Below the pieces are notes generated by a model. The model was not told the origin of the DNA. It saw only the letters and a list, made by a program, of their open reading frames with translations, and ran no database searches. This document shows positions 21,434 through 31,077 of a stretch of 64,000 nt of DNA, piece after piece. The stretch is from Trichormus sp. M33_DOE_039 (GTDB lineage Bacteria > Cyanobacteriota > Cyanobacteriia > Cyanobacteriales > Nostocaceae). The DNA lies in assembly GCA_015296085.1 (NCBI GenBank), contig DVDT01000006.1:1-64000 (forward strand), in the 5' to 3' direction. A program made the translations under genes and the position numbers. How positions within the stretch are numbered: position 1 is the stretch's first letter; each line of letters begins with the position of its first letter.

Positions 21434-22543
21434 GTGGAAGTTAAAGCAGCGGTAGCTTATGGCGCGGGTCAGCCGTTAACTATTGAAACTGTCCAACTAG
21501 AAGGGCCAAAAGCCGGAGAAGTTCTAGTTGAAATTAAAGCCAGTGGTGTTTGTCACACTGATGCTTATACCCTTTCTGGATCTGATCCAGAAGGTTTATT
21601 TCCTGCCATTTTAGGACATGAAGGGGCTGGTGTAGTTGTAGAAGTTGGTGCGGGGGTGACTAGCGTTAAGCCTGGAGATCACGTCATTCCCCTGTACACT
21701 CCCGAATGTCGCCAATGTGCATATTGTCTCAGCTTTAAAACTAATCTCTGTCAAGCTATTCGCGGTACTCAAGGGCGCGGGGTGATGCCCGATGGTACTA
21801 GTCGCTTTAGGATTGGTGGAGAGATGATTCATCACTACATGGGTACTTCTACTTTTGCTAACTATACAGTGCTGCCAGAAATTGCCGTTGCCAAGATTCG
21901 GAAAGATGCCCCCTTTGATAAAGTTTGTTACATCGGTTGTGGCGTAACCACAGGTATAGGTGCAGTTATTTATACAGCTAGGGTAGAACCGGGGGCAAAT
22001 GTAGTAGTTTTTGGCTTGGGGGGTATTGGCTTAAACGTCATCCAAGGGGCGCGGATGGTAGGAGCTAATATGATTGTGGGGGTTGATATTAATCCCAGCA
22101 AGCGGGCTTTAGCAGAAAAGTTTGGGATGACGCATTTTGTTAACCCCAATGAAGTTGAGGGTGATTTAGTTAGTTACTTGGTTGATTTAACTAAAGGTGG
22201 TGCTGATTATAGTTTTGAATGTATTGGCAATGTCAAAGTTATGCGTCAAGCCTTAGAATGCTGCCATAAAGGTTGGGGTGTGAGTGTAATTATTGGTGTG
22301 GCTGGTGCAGGACAAGAAATCAGCACTCGTCCGTTTCAATTGGTGACTGGACGTGTGTGGAAAGGTTCAGCTTTTGGTGGCGCGAGAGGACGGACAGATG
22401 TGCCAAAAATTGTTGATTGGTATATGGATGGGAAGATTAACATTGACGATTTAATTACTCACGTTATGCCAATTGAGCAGATTAATGATGCGCTGGATTT
22501 AATGCACAAAGGTGAATCAATTCGCAGTGTGGTAACGTTCTAG
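21434..22543 (+). CDS. frmA: S-(hydroxymethyl)glutathione dehydrogenase / class III alcohol dehydrogenase
   Basis: [79 protein letters not shown]. Confidence 0.96.
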   Translation: MEVKAAVAYGAGQPLTIETVQLEGPKAGEVLVEIKASGVCHTDAYTLSGSDPEGLFPAILGHEGAGVVVEVGAGVTSVKPGDHVIPLYTPECRQCAYCLSFKTNLCQAIRGTQGRGVMPDGTSRFRIGGEMIHHYMGTSTFANYTVLPEIAVAKIRKDAPFDKVCYIGCGVTTGIGAVIYTARVEPGANVVVFGLGGIGLNVIQGARMVGANMIVGVDINPSKRALAEKFGMTHFVNPNEVEGDLVSYLVDLTKGGADYSFECIGNVKVMRQALECCHKGWGVSVIIGVAGAGQEISTRPFQLVTGRVWKGSAFGGARGRTDVPKIVDWYMDGKINIDDLITHVMPIEQINDALDLMHKGESIRSVVTF

Positions 22544-22587
22544 AAAAACATTTAAAGATTCAAACTAATGGGCTAGAATTTTTGCTT

Positions 22588-22883
22588 CAACCTTTCCCCG
22601 AAACGGCTACGGTGTACATACAAGTTTTATAACCTTCTTCCACATCATTTTGATCCCCCCTAACCCCCCTGGGAAAAGGGGGGAACAAGAATCAAAGTCC
22701 CCCTTTTTAAGGGGAGCCACTGCGTTGGAGAGACACTGCGTTGGGCGGCTTTGCCGACTTGTAGCAAGTGTCGTCGGGTTTCCCGGCTTAAAACAAGTGG
22801 CGTGGATTTAGGGGGATCAAACCCACATTCTGCACCTAGCAAAAAGATTTGTGTACACCGTAGCCGAAACGGGGAGAGGTTGG
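22588..22883. mobile_element. Nested MITE-like element with outer and inner terminal inverted repeats
   Basis: Outer IR: CAACCTTTCCCCGAAACGGCTACGGTGTACATACAAG (22588..) and the complement of GTGTACACCGTAGCCGAAACGGGGAGAGGTTGG (..22883). Inner IR: TTTGATCCCCCCTAA (about 22648) / TTTAGGGGGATCAAA (about 22807). Confidence 0.65.
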
Positions 22884-22963
22884 AAGATGAGTTGACTTGT
22901 ATACTTTCAAACTTTCCCAACATCATTCAATAGAATTTGCCACTAACTACCTAACAGTTAAGC

Positions 22964-23485
22964 CTATTCTAATTTGATTTTAAGTCCTAGCTCTAATTTC
23001 ATGTGAATCAATGCCTCAGCATTTCCTAGTGCATCATCCACGGGATTATGAGTATGTTCGGTTTTTCTCAGATGCTTGAAATTTGTAAATGTATCTTTGA
23101 CTAAACCTTTGTATAAGCTACCAAGATTGTATGAACTATATCCAAAGATATTTCTTTGCAGAAAATGTTGAAAATACCAACAAACAAACATCCAATCAAA
23201 TCCGTTATTATCACTAATAAATATTGGTTTACCTTGACTATTTTCTTGAATCCATTGTTCAAAAGCTAACATTACTTTCTGAGGCTCATCAAAGGCTTCT
23301 GTTTCTTCTCTAGTAAATCCTGAGATTTTTAGTGCTTCCGGTATATAAAGATGGGAAATTGGCTGCAATTTCCCATAGAATGTTTTGTCTAGTTTTATAT
23401 CTACAATTACAGCACCTATGCTAATCATAGAGTAATCACCTGGGATCGGGCCATCTGTCTCCACATCGACCATTACATAACTCAT
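22964..23485 (-). CDS. 3'-5' exonuclease (DEDD/DnaQ-like)
   Basis: MVDVETDGPIPGDYSMISIGAV (DxE) and HNPVDDALGNAEAL (HxxxxxD). Confidence 0.85.
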   Translation of the reverse strand: MSYVMVDVETDGPIPGDYSMISIGAVIVDIKLDKTFYGKLQPISHLYIPEALKISGFTREETEAFDEPQKVMLAFEQWIQENSQGKPIFISDNNGFDWMFVCWYFQHFLQRNIFGYSSYNLGSLYKGLVKDTFTNFKHLRKTEHTHNPVDDALGNAEALIHMKLELGLKIKLE

Positions 23486-23798
23486 ATTGCTATTTCTAGT
23501 TAATAATCACGAGCAAAAACCGGAGTTTCTTTCAGGATGGCGGCTTTTTTCAGAAAAAGTTTAGTATTTGTAAGTAAGCCATGTTCAGAAGTATGGACTT
23601 TAAAATTACACAGATCAAGCGGATTTTCGCTTGAGGGCTGGGAAGAGGAAGATTTTTTGCTGATTTATTTCCTGCCGACTGTGAGCAAAATTGCTACTTG
23701 TGTATTTAAGATTTTATTGTGCCTGAATCATCTGATTTTCAGGTGCGATCGCTACTATTTTTACAAGTCCAATTACTTGAGACTTTGCAGGAAAACTT

Positions 23799-24647
23799 AT
23801 GAATAATCTTAATCTCATCTCTGAATATAAAAGTTTTGGTGGCAAACTCGGTTTTTACTCTCATCACTCTTCAACCTGTAATGGTGAAATGCGTTTTGCT
23901 GTCTATCAGCCACCACAGGCTAACCAAAAACCAGTACCAGTTCTCTATTTTCTCTCAGGTTTAACTTGTACTGAGGAAAATTTTATGGTGAAGGCTGGAG
24001 CGCAACGCTATGCGGCTGAGTATGGTTTGATGTTGGTTGCGCCGGATACTAGCCCTCGTAATACTGGGATCACTGGTGAGAATGATGACTGGGATTTTGG
24101 TACGGGTGCGGGTTTTTATGTGGATGCGACGGAAGTACCTTGGCGATCGCACTATCAAATGTATAGTTATGTTGTGCAAGAATTACCTGTGGTCATTGCG
24201 GCTAATTTCCCTGTCCAGTCTGAGAATCAAGGGATTTTTGGTCATTCAATGGGGGGACATGGGGCTTTAGTGTGTGCTATGCGAAATCCCAGTTTATATA
24301 AATCAGTATCAGCCTTTGCACCCATCGCTGCACCTATGCGTTGTGCTTGGGGACAGAAAGCTTTGAGTGGTTATTTAGGTAATAATCAAGAAACTTGGCG
24401 TGCTTATGATGCTAGTGAATTGGTGCAGCAAGTTGGTTTTCACAGCCCAATTTTGATTGATCAAGGAACGGCTGATCAATTTTTAGCAGCACAATTGCTC
24501 ACAGATGTATTTGCACAGGCTTGTAAAAGTGTTAACCAGCCTCTAAACTTACGATATCAAGCTGATTATGACCATAGTTACTATTTCATCGCTAGTTTTG
24601 TCGCAGATCATATCCGTCATCATGCGATCGCTTTTGGTTTAATGTGA
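23799..24647 (+). CDS. frmB: S-formylglutathione hydrolase
   Basis: PVLYFLSGLTCTEENFMVKAGAQRYAAEYGLMLVAPDTSPR; GIFGHSMGGHGALVCAMRNP; YDHSYYFIASFVADH. Confidence 0.95.
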   Translation: MNNLNLISEYKSFGGKLGFYSHHSSTCNGEMRFAVYQPPQANQKPVPVLYFLSGLTCTEENFMVKAGAQRYAAEYGLMLVAPDTSPRNTGITGENDDWDFGTGAGFYVDATEVPWRSHYQMYSYVVQELPVVIAANFPVQSENQGIFGHSMGGHGALVCAMRNPSLYKSVSAFAPIAAPMRCAWGQKALSGYLGNNQETWRAYDASELVQQVGFHSPILIDQGTADQFLAAQLLTDVFAQACKSVNQPLNLRYQADYDHSYYFIASFVADHIRHHAIAFGLM

Positions 24648-24851
24648 AGGCATTGGGGATTGAGGACAAGGGGGACAAGGTAGAAGTAAGTTTTTACAAT
24701 GTATTTCTCCTACACCATTACACACGCCAGTTGCTACCCTACCCTGCGGGACGCTTGCAGTTAACAAGTCGGCAAAGCCGCCCAACGCAGTGTCTCCCAA
24801 ACGCACTGGCTCTCTATGCTCCTACACCCTTCTAGAAGGAAAAAGCAATTT

Positions 24852-25670
24852 ATGAGTCTGGTTTGGCAAGCTGATTTTTATCGTAGTCCTCACAAAGATG
24901 CCGCAGGTAATAGTTTATGGGAGTTGTTGATTTGTGATGCAACTCGCAGTTTTCAATATGTAGCTACCTGTCCCCAGTCTGGGGCGAATGCAAGCTGGTT
25001 AACTCTGCAGTTGCAGCAGGCGGCTGGTGACAAATTGCCAGATTTAATTCAGGTTTTTCGTCCACAGTCCTTGAGTTTAATTGAGACGGCGGGAGGAAAT
25101 TTAGGGATTAAGGTTGCACCTCATCGCCAAACTGTGGCTTTAAAACAATGGTTGGTAGAAAAACAATATCCTCTGGCTATAGATAAGCCGCCTCCATTGC
25201 CTTTACCGGAAAACCTCTGGGGGGAGGAGTGGCGGTTTGCGACAATTCCGGCTGGTGATCTTGTCGATTTATTTAGCGATCGCCCCATCCCAATTTTGTC
25301 TATGCCAGAATCTCTACAACCTCTTAATATGGGGTTAGCATCAACGGTAGCTATTCCCGGTGTAGTAATTTTTGGTGGTAGGCGATCGCTACGTTTAGCT
25401 CAGTGGATACAATCAGTAAATCCTGTCTCTCTTCACTATATTGCTGGCGCACCGGATGGTTTGGTTTTGGAAGCTGGTTTAGTAGATAGATGGATTTTGG
25501 TCACTTTTGAAGATGCAGAAGTTGCGGCGGCGGCACAAGTCTATGAACAGCGCAAGCAGCAAAGTCGAGGACTACATTTTTTAATAGTACAACCTGATGA
25601 TTCTGGTATGACTTACACAGGTTTTTGGTTGTTACAAGGTGAAGAAGTTTCTCTCAATCATAGGAATTAG
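24852..25670 (+). CDS. Tab2/Atab2-family RNA-binding protein (start revised from 24816)
   Basis: VWQADFYRSP...GNSLWELLICD...LPDLIQVFRPQ...GGRRSLRLAQWIQSVNP; Tab2-like protein conserved in phototrophs. Confidence 0.85.
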   Translation: MSLVWQADFYRSPHKDAAGNSLWELLICDATRSFQYVATCPQSGANASWLTLQLQQAAGDKLPDLIQVFRPQSLSLIETAGGNLGIKVAPHRQTVALKQWLVEKQYPLAIDKPPPLPLPENLWGEEWRFATIPAGDLVDLFSDRPIPILSMPESLQPLNMGLASTVAIPGVVIFGGRRSLRLAQWIQSVNPVSLHYIAGAPDGLVLEAGLVDRWILVTFEDAEVAAAAQVYEQRKQQSRGLHFLIVQPDDSGMTYTGFWLLQGEEVSLNHRN

Positions 25671-27174
25671 GTTTCAATCCCTAATAGGGATTAGTTGAAA
25701 TTGCAATCATAGCTGTCTGTTGGAAAGCAGTTGCCATAGGTTGTTTCAATCCCTAATAGGGATTAGTTGAAATTGCAATTCGCCCCGCCCTCGCCCTCAA
25801 TATGGAGTGCCTTGTTTCAATCCCTAATAGGGATTAGTTGAAATTGCAATCTCAGACTACTAGTACTACTGCTCCCGCTACAGTTTTAGTTTCAATCCCT
25901 AATAGGGATTAGTTGAAATTGCAATCAGAACCATTCTGATAAAGAGGGACAACGACATTACGTTTCAATCCCTAATAGGGATTAGTTGAAATTGCAATTT
26001 CCAGAAGTTCCAGAGTCTATATCGCCTTCCACTTTTGTTTCAATCCCTAATAGGGATTAGTTGAAATTGCAATCTAGTGTCACCTATCACGCTGATTCTC
26101 TTGCCTATGTTTCAATCCCTAATAGGGATTAGTTGAAATTGCAATACAGAATAGGTTAACCCAGTTATAATAGTTTCTATAGGTTTCAATCCCTAATAGG
26201 GATTAGTTGAAATTGCAATGCATGAATGTAATTTGCTTGTTGAGTATCGCTTTACTCATGTTTCAATCCCTAATAGGGATTAGTTGAAATTGCAATCCCA
26301 ATAACATTGCTGATAGAAGCAAGGGTATGAGGTTTCAATCCCTAATAGGGATTAGTTGAAATTGCAATTTTATCATATCCATCCCTAAAAATATTTTCAA
26401 ATGTTTCAATCCCTAATAGGGATTAGTTGAAATTGCAATTTTGTACAATGCGATTTACGAAGCGAGTATCAATATTCGTTTCAATCCCTAATAGGGATTA
26501 GTTGAAATTGCAATTGCAGACTTGAGAGAGCAAAATCAATCCTTGCTTAGGTTTCAATCCCTAATAGGGATTAGTTGAAATTGCAATCTACGTTATCGTA
26601 GTAGTCTTGGTAGCCGAATTTTAAGTTTCAATCCCTAATAGGGATTAGTTGAAATTGCAATGTTATTCAAAGAGCGTGGGGGAACCGTCAACATATGTTT
26701 CAATCCCTAATAGGGATTAGTTGAAATTGCAATAAATTGATCCAACAACTTCTGAGATTATAATTCCTGTTTCAATCCCTAATAGGGATTAGTTGAAATT
26801 GCAATCCTTATCAAAGCTTGATAATAATCCATACCCAACATTTTCGTTTCAATCCCTAATAGGGATTAGTTGAAATTGCAATTTGGGGGCTAGCTAAAAT
26901 CACTGAAGTTAGCCTCAAAGAGTTTCAATCCCTAATAGGGATTAGTTGAAATTGCAATTTAAAATGGTCAGTGTTCCCCCAAAGCTACCTAGTAGTTTCA
27001 ATCCCTAATAGGGATTAGTTGAAATTGCAATCAGTGGCGTTTAAGTTCTTCAGATGTAAAAGTATCTGTTTCAATCCCTAATAGGGATTAGTTGAAATTG
27101 CAATAGGTTGTCGGTTGAAATTGCAACGGCTGCTAGTGTTTCAATCCCTAATAGGGATTAGTTGAAATTGCAAT
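25671..27174 (-). CRISPR. Type I-D CRISPR array: 21 repeats of 37 nt, 20 spacers of 33-40 nt
   Basis: Repeat on + strand GTTTCAATCCCTAATAGGGATTAGTTGAAATTGCAAT; starts at 25671, 25743, 25814, 25889, 25962, 26037, 26109, 26183, 26260, 26332, 26403, 26478, 26551, 26625, 26697, 26769, 26846, 26922, 26995, 27068, 27138. crRNA sense inferred as minus because the complement ends in ATTGAAAC, the usual 5'-handle-type end. Confidence 0.98.
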
Positions 27175-27260
27175 CGCAGAAGGCTGAAAGCTAGTCTGTA
27201 TTTGGTTTTCAAGGTTCGGTTTCACGGATGGGCTGATTATAACACTAGAAAAAGTCAGTT
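27175..27260 (-). promoter_or_regulatory. CRISPR leader with a TATAAT -10 box
   Basis: Minus strand ...TCTAGTGTTATAATCAGCC...; TATAAT at 27241-27236, about 60 nt before the first repeat. No clear -35. Confidence 0.5.
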
Positions 27261-27385
27261 GATTTTAGGCGAATAGCTGAAACTTAGACTGGACAAGGCG
27301 CGCGGGTAATTTTAATTTAATTTTTCTGCAAAACCTTACACAGCAAAGCATACAGCCGTTTTTCTTCAAAAGCGATTTTCTACAC

Positions 27386-27691
27386 CTACCCATCCGCGCA
27401 TTCGGCAAAGAAAATAGTTTCATCGCGGGGTTGTTCACCGCCTATCCGCTCGATTTTACCAAAACAGCAAGCACACAGAAAATAAAAGCGGATGCTGTCG
27501 GTGTCTGGTTGAATGAGTTTATGTAAACGCGATCGCAATTTGGCATATTGAGTATCAGTCAGCTGACACTCAAACACACTATACTGTACCCACTGTCCAT
27601 AGGATTTCAGAATTTTGTGGATTTTAGTGCGGCGTTTGTCCTCTGGAACATCATAAGATATCACAACTTTGGTTTTGAGTTTTTCTTTCAT
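27386..27691 (-). CDS. cas2: CRISPR-associated endoribonuclease Cas2 (start revised to MKEKLKTKVVISYDVPEDKRRTKI)
   Basis: VVISYDVPEDKRRTKIHKILKSYGQWVQYSVFECQLTDTQYAKLRSRL is a classical Cas2 ferredoxin-fold start. Confidence 0.93.
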   Translation of the reverse strand: MKEKLKTKVVISYDVPEDKRRTKIHKILKSYGQWVQYSVFECQLTDTQYAKLRSRLHKLIQPDTDSIRFYFLCACCFGKIERIGGEQPRDETIFFAECADG

Positions 27692-27806
27692 TTTTTTCTC
27701 AGCATTGTTGAATTTTTGTCTCACGCAGAGGAGGACAATTGCGTGGGTGGGTCTCCCGACTTGAGCAAAGTGTCCGTCGCGCAAAGACGCAGAGAGTGAT
27801 TTGGAA

Positions 27807-28829
27807 TTATTTCAAAACTAGTGGTGGATATTTCTCGATTTCGCCCATGAGATATTTAGCTAGTAACCGCGCTTGGAGTTCAAAGGCTTCTTGATAACTA
27901 CATTTGCGTCCCATGACAGGGTGCTTAAATTCAGATTGTTTTTTCTGTCCGTATAAGCGCAAGAAGGTTTTTCGCCCTTCCGGTGTGAGGGAAACTGCAC
28001 CGCTTAAGGGTTCTGTGACAAAATCTTTGGGTGCTAGTAATTGCTTATTTAAGGTAGACAATACTACGGCATCCACAACCAGGGGACGAAATTCTTCCAT
28101 TAAATCGAGTGCTAGGGATGGTCTACCATAGCGATCGCAATGCAGATATCCTAAATATGGATCAAATCCTGCAATATTAATTGCTCCTTGCACATCGTGG
28201 CGCAATAATGAATAGCCGAAACTGAGTAAAGAATTCACCGGATCAGTTGGCGGACGGCGCAAGCGGTGAGAAAATTCAAAATCTGGGTGACGAATTAGTT
28301 GATTAAAACAGCCAAAATAGGCTGCGCTACCAGCACCTTCTAAACCGCGCAGTGAGTTGATATTATGTGTATTATCAATCGGTGCGATCGCTTGTTCTAG
28401 ATGTGTAATATTCTTAGATAAATCTATTTCTGAACACTCACGTTGGCGACGGGTAAGAATGTTACGATAATTTTTCAATTTACCACGCACAAAACCTTGA
28501 ACAACATGAATTGCTTGTGGCGATTCTCCAACCGCTTGCCATTGGGCTTTTCTGACAAAAATATTTTTGGTGACTTCTGGTTCTATGCGTCCTAAATACC
28601 GACCATTCTCTGTGAGAAAAGTTAGAGGAATATGACGTTCTAAAAGTTCAAAAATCACGGCAGGTGAAACAGTGGCACGTCCTAAAACTACTACACCATC
28701 GATTTTAATGAGTGGAACATCCAAAATAATTTTTTTCTCAAATTTGACACTGAGACGTTCATCAATTTTGCCGATGAAAGCATCTTCTTGGGCGATGTAA
28801 ACTGTACCCATGATTATTTCCTTATTCAA
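27807..28829 (-). CDS. cas1: CRISPR-associated endonuclease Cas1
   Basis: LRGLEGAGSAAYFGCFNQLI; RPPTDPVNSLLSFGYSLLRHDV; LDLMEEFRPLVVDAVVLSTLNK. Confidence 0.96.
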   Translation of the reverse strand: MNKEIIMGTVYIAQEDAFIGKIDERLSVKFEKKIILDVPLIKIDGVVVLGRATVSPAVIFELLERHIPLTFLTENGRYLGRIEPEVTKNIFVRKAQWQAVGESPQAIHVVQGFVRGKLKNYRNILTRRQRECSEIDLSKNITHLEQAIAPIDNTHNINSLRGLEGAGSAAYFGCFNQLIRHPDFEFSHRLRRPPTDPVNSLLSFGYSLLRHDVQGAINIAGFDPYLGYLHCDRYGRPSLALDLMEEFRPLVVDAVVLSTLNKQLLAPKDFVTEPLSGAVSLTPEGRKTFLRLYGQKKQSEFKHPVMGRKCSYQEAFELQARLLAKYLMGEIEKYPPLVLK

Positions 28830-28868
28830 AAAAGTTAGATTTTTTTAACGCAGAATTGTGCCGATTAT

Positions 28869-29462
28869 TTAGCTGACTTCTTGATACTGTTTGACTTTTT
28901 CAGCAGATTGTGGAATACATTGCTGATATAAACTGCATCCATCACAGCGTTTGGTTTTCATAGCTTTAGGCATTGCGCCTGTAAATAACAGCATTTGTAC
29001 GGCTTCAATGGTAGCGATCGCACTTTGCCTTAGTTCTGCGTTAGTGTCTACTAGTTGCCGTTGGTGTGAATGGGCATAATAAATATAGCCAGTGTTGATA
29101 GATTTGCCAGTCATTTCTTCTAAACATAAGGCTTGAGCGCAGACTTGTAATTCATCGTTATCCCATTCGCCTTTGCGTCCGCGTTTGTATTCAACTGGAT
29201 ACCATTCACCATTTTCTGATTCAATTAAATCAGCTTTACCGATAAGCTTGTACTGTTCTGATTTCAACCAAATAGCGCGAATTTGCCAGATTTTTTCTCG
29301 TTGTCCTGTTCCGACAGTATGCACGCGATCGTGTAAACTTGTCCCTTCTATGGTGTATTGGTTATCAATAAATTCCCCTGCACAAAACATCCGCCAACAG
29401 CGATGCGGACAGTAGGCATATTGGTTTAATGCCGCAATTGAAATATATTCGATATCATTCAT
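28869..29462 (-). CDS. cas4: CRISPR-associated exonuclease Cas4
   Basis: ISIAALNQYAYCPHRCWRMFC; PVEYKRGRKGEWDNDELQVCAQALCLEE; C-terminal CDGCSLYQQCIP iron-sulfur cysteines. Confidence 0.95.
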   Translation of the reverse strand: MNDIEYISIAALNQYAYCPHRCWRMFCAGEFIDNQYTIEGTSLHDRVHTVGTGQREKIWQIRAIWLKSEQYKLIGKADLIESENGEWYPVEYKRGRKGEWDNDELQVCAQALCLEEMTGKSINTGYIYYAHSHQRQLVDTNAELRQSAIATIEAVQMLLFTGAMPKAMKTKRCDGCSLYQQCIPQSAEKVKQYQEVS

Positions 29463-29542
29463 AATGTTATAGTTTCAGTTAGAAAAAAATCATAGATTGA
29501 GTAGAGCGATAGAGACACCCAACCGACATCTAGCCGCTTTTT

Positions 29543-30364
29543 TCAAATTCGTTGTACCATACCTAAACCCATTGTTGTTTTCCGTCCAACTCCTGCATAT
29601 AAAGCAAAGTTTGCTAACGTATTAAGTTGTTTAATTTGTATAGGTTTAACTTCACCTAATATGCGATAATTAACTTCGCCAATAATGCCAATAAATTTGC
29701 TACGGGAGTCAACTAATATTTCTGTGTGGATGTTAATAAATGAAGGGAATATTGACTCAAGAGAAATTGCAGTTAATTCTATCCCGCTATATTTATTCCA
29801 CCGCGAAAGTAGGGAATTGAAAACACATTCTCTGGTAGGAAGGGTAGTGTCATATTGTCCTTGACGGAAGGCCGTAGGTGTGGCGAAGCTCAAGTTAAGA
29901 GAACGTTCAGTTTCACTAGCTTCCTCGTACAATTGAGTGTAGGTGCAAGCATTCGCCCAAGGTTGCGTTGATTGAGGCGTGCCTTGAATGCTGGTAATAT
30001 ACAAATCAGCCGGGCCAAGATGCCAAGGGTGATTAGGATTGAGATTTAGCCATAGTTGCGTTAGTTGACTAAAAAGCGTGTCATCTAATAAAGAGATGCG
30101 CCACCAACAATGTGTTCCGGCGGAAATTGGTTGTTGATGTTCCCAACGTAATTTAGATCCCCCCCGCTTCACAAGGGTGGAATTTATTTGTAAAGGGGAG
30201 AGGGTGAAGGCTTTGTCTGCGGTAGAATCATGTAAGCGATCGCCTAATTCTCGATCTACAGAACTGACAAGGGTTAAAAATAGAGCGTGTAAATGTCTAC
30301 CTGTTAGGTACTGTGGCGGAATTGGCGACTGAGGGAGGAGGTTAAGGACTAGACTGTGAGGCAT
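29543..30364 (-). CDS. cas6: CRISPR-associated endoribonuclease Cas6 (probable start MPHSLVLNLL)
   Basis: LPPQ/LTGRHLHALFLTLVSSVDRELGDRLHD N-terminus and C-terminal GVGRKTTMGLGMVQRI glycine-rich motif; operon position. Confidence 0.88.
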   Translation of the reverse strand: MPHSLVLNLLPQSPIPPQYLTGRHLHALFLTLVSSVDRELGDRLHDSTADKAFTLSPLQINSTLVKRGGSKLRWEHQQPISAGTHCWWRISLLDDTLFSQLTQLWLNLNPNHPWHLGPADLYITSIQGTPQSTQPWANACTYTQLYEEASETERSLNLSFATPTAFRQGQYDTTLPTRECVFNSLLSRWNKYSGIELTAISLESIFPSFINIHTEILVDSRSKFIGIIGEVNYRILGEVKPIQIKQLNTLANFALYAGVGRKTTMGLGMVQRI

Positions 30365-30974
30365 ACTTTCTTTTTTTAGTCGTAGATTGAGCAACTCTGG
30401 ACTCTACTGTAAAATCTGGTATTTCTACGAGTTCAGTATCGCTTAAAGTATACTGTTCACAAACTAAACTCAGACGATTTCCGGGGGTTCTGACAGCGTT
30501 CACAGAATGAGTTAAATCACCTTGAAAGTAAACTAAACTATTCATTTGCGGCTTAATTTGTCCGAGTTGGCGTTTGTGTGACTTGAGTACCAATTCTCCC
30601 CCTTCCATCTCAGGTGGTATGCGTACATAAAGAACGCTAACCACTGTAGGCGGTTGAACAGTTTTACAATAGGAACGCAGAGAACGATCTATGTGAGGAT
30701 CGACACGAGAACCTTCTTTGAGGAGTAAGGGGTTGAGGTAAAAAGCGTTACAGTTGGGCTGGAGAGCCAAATCGAGGTAAGGTTTGAAATAGGGGAATTT
30801 TTGCTCTACTGTGGAGATGTGCGATCGCCTGAATACTACAGAAAATCCCTTAGTACCGACAAAATCGCGGTTGAGGTTGTTGACAGCAAAGTAAGGACAA
30901 GCGTGAATTTCTCCCCACAAATTATTGAGGTAGTCGCTGGGGAAGGCGTTTGGTTGTTGTTGGTAGTGTTTCAC
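30342..30974 (-). CDS. 2OG-Fe(II) oxygenase-like protein within the cas operon
   Basis: HxD (VDPHIDRS), EMEGGELVL, LTHSVNAV (distal His) and GNRLSLV (Arg): double-stranded beta-helix dioxygenase signature. 3' end overlaps the cas6 start. Confidence 0.75.
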   Translation of the reverse strand: MKHYQQQPNAFPSDYLNNLWGEIHACPYFAVNNLNRDFVGTKGFSVVFRRSHISTVEQKFPYFKPYLDLALQPNCNAFYLNPLLLKEGSRVDPHIDRSLRSYCKTVQPPTVVSVLYVRIPPEMEGGELVLKSHKRQLGQIKPQMNSLVYFQGDLTHSVNAVRTPGNRLSLVCEQYTLSDTELVEIPDFTVESRVAQSTTKKRKYASQSSP

Positions 30975-31077
30975 GGGGGTATGAGAAAATGGAGGGGTGA
31001 TCGCTAATTTGGCGTATCTAAAATTTTACCCCTCTTTCTCTCTGCGCCTCCGCGTCTCTGCGTGATCAAAAAGCCAA

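Noticed and set aside
27191-27210. Second possible mini-CRISPR target in the array leader (minus strand CAAATACAGAC)
   Set aside because: Only the first 6-7 spacer nt match and the preceding trinucleotide is not GTN; too weak to claim.
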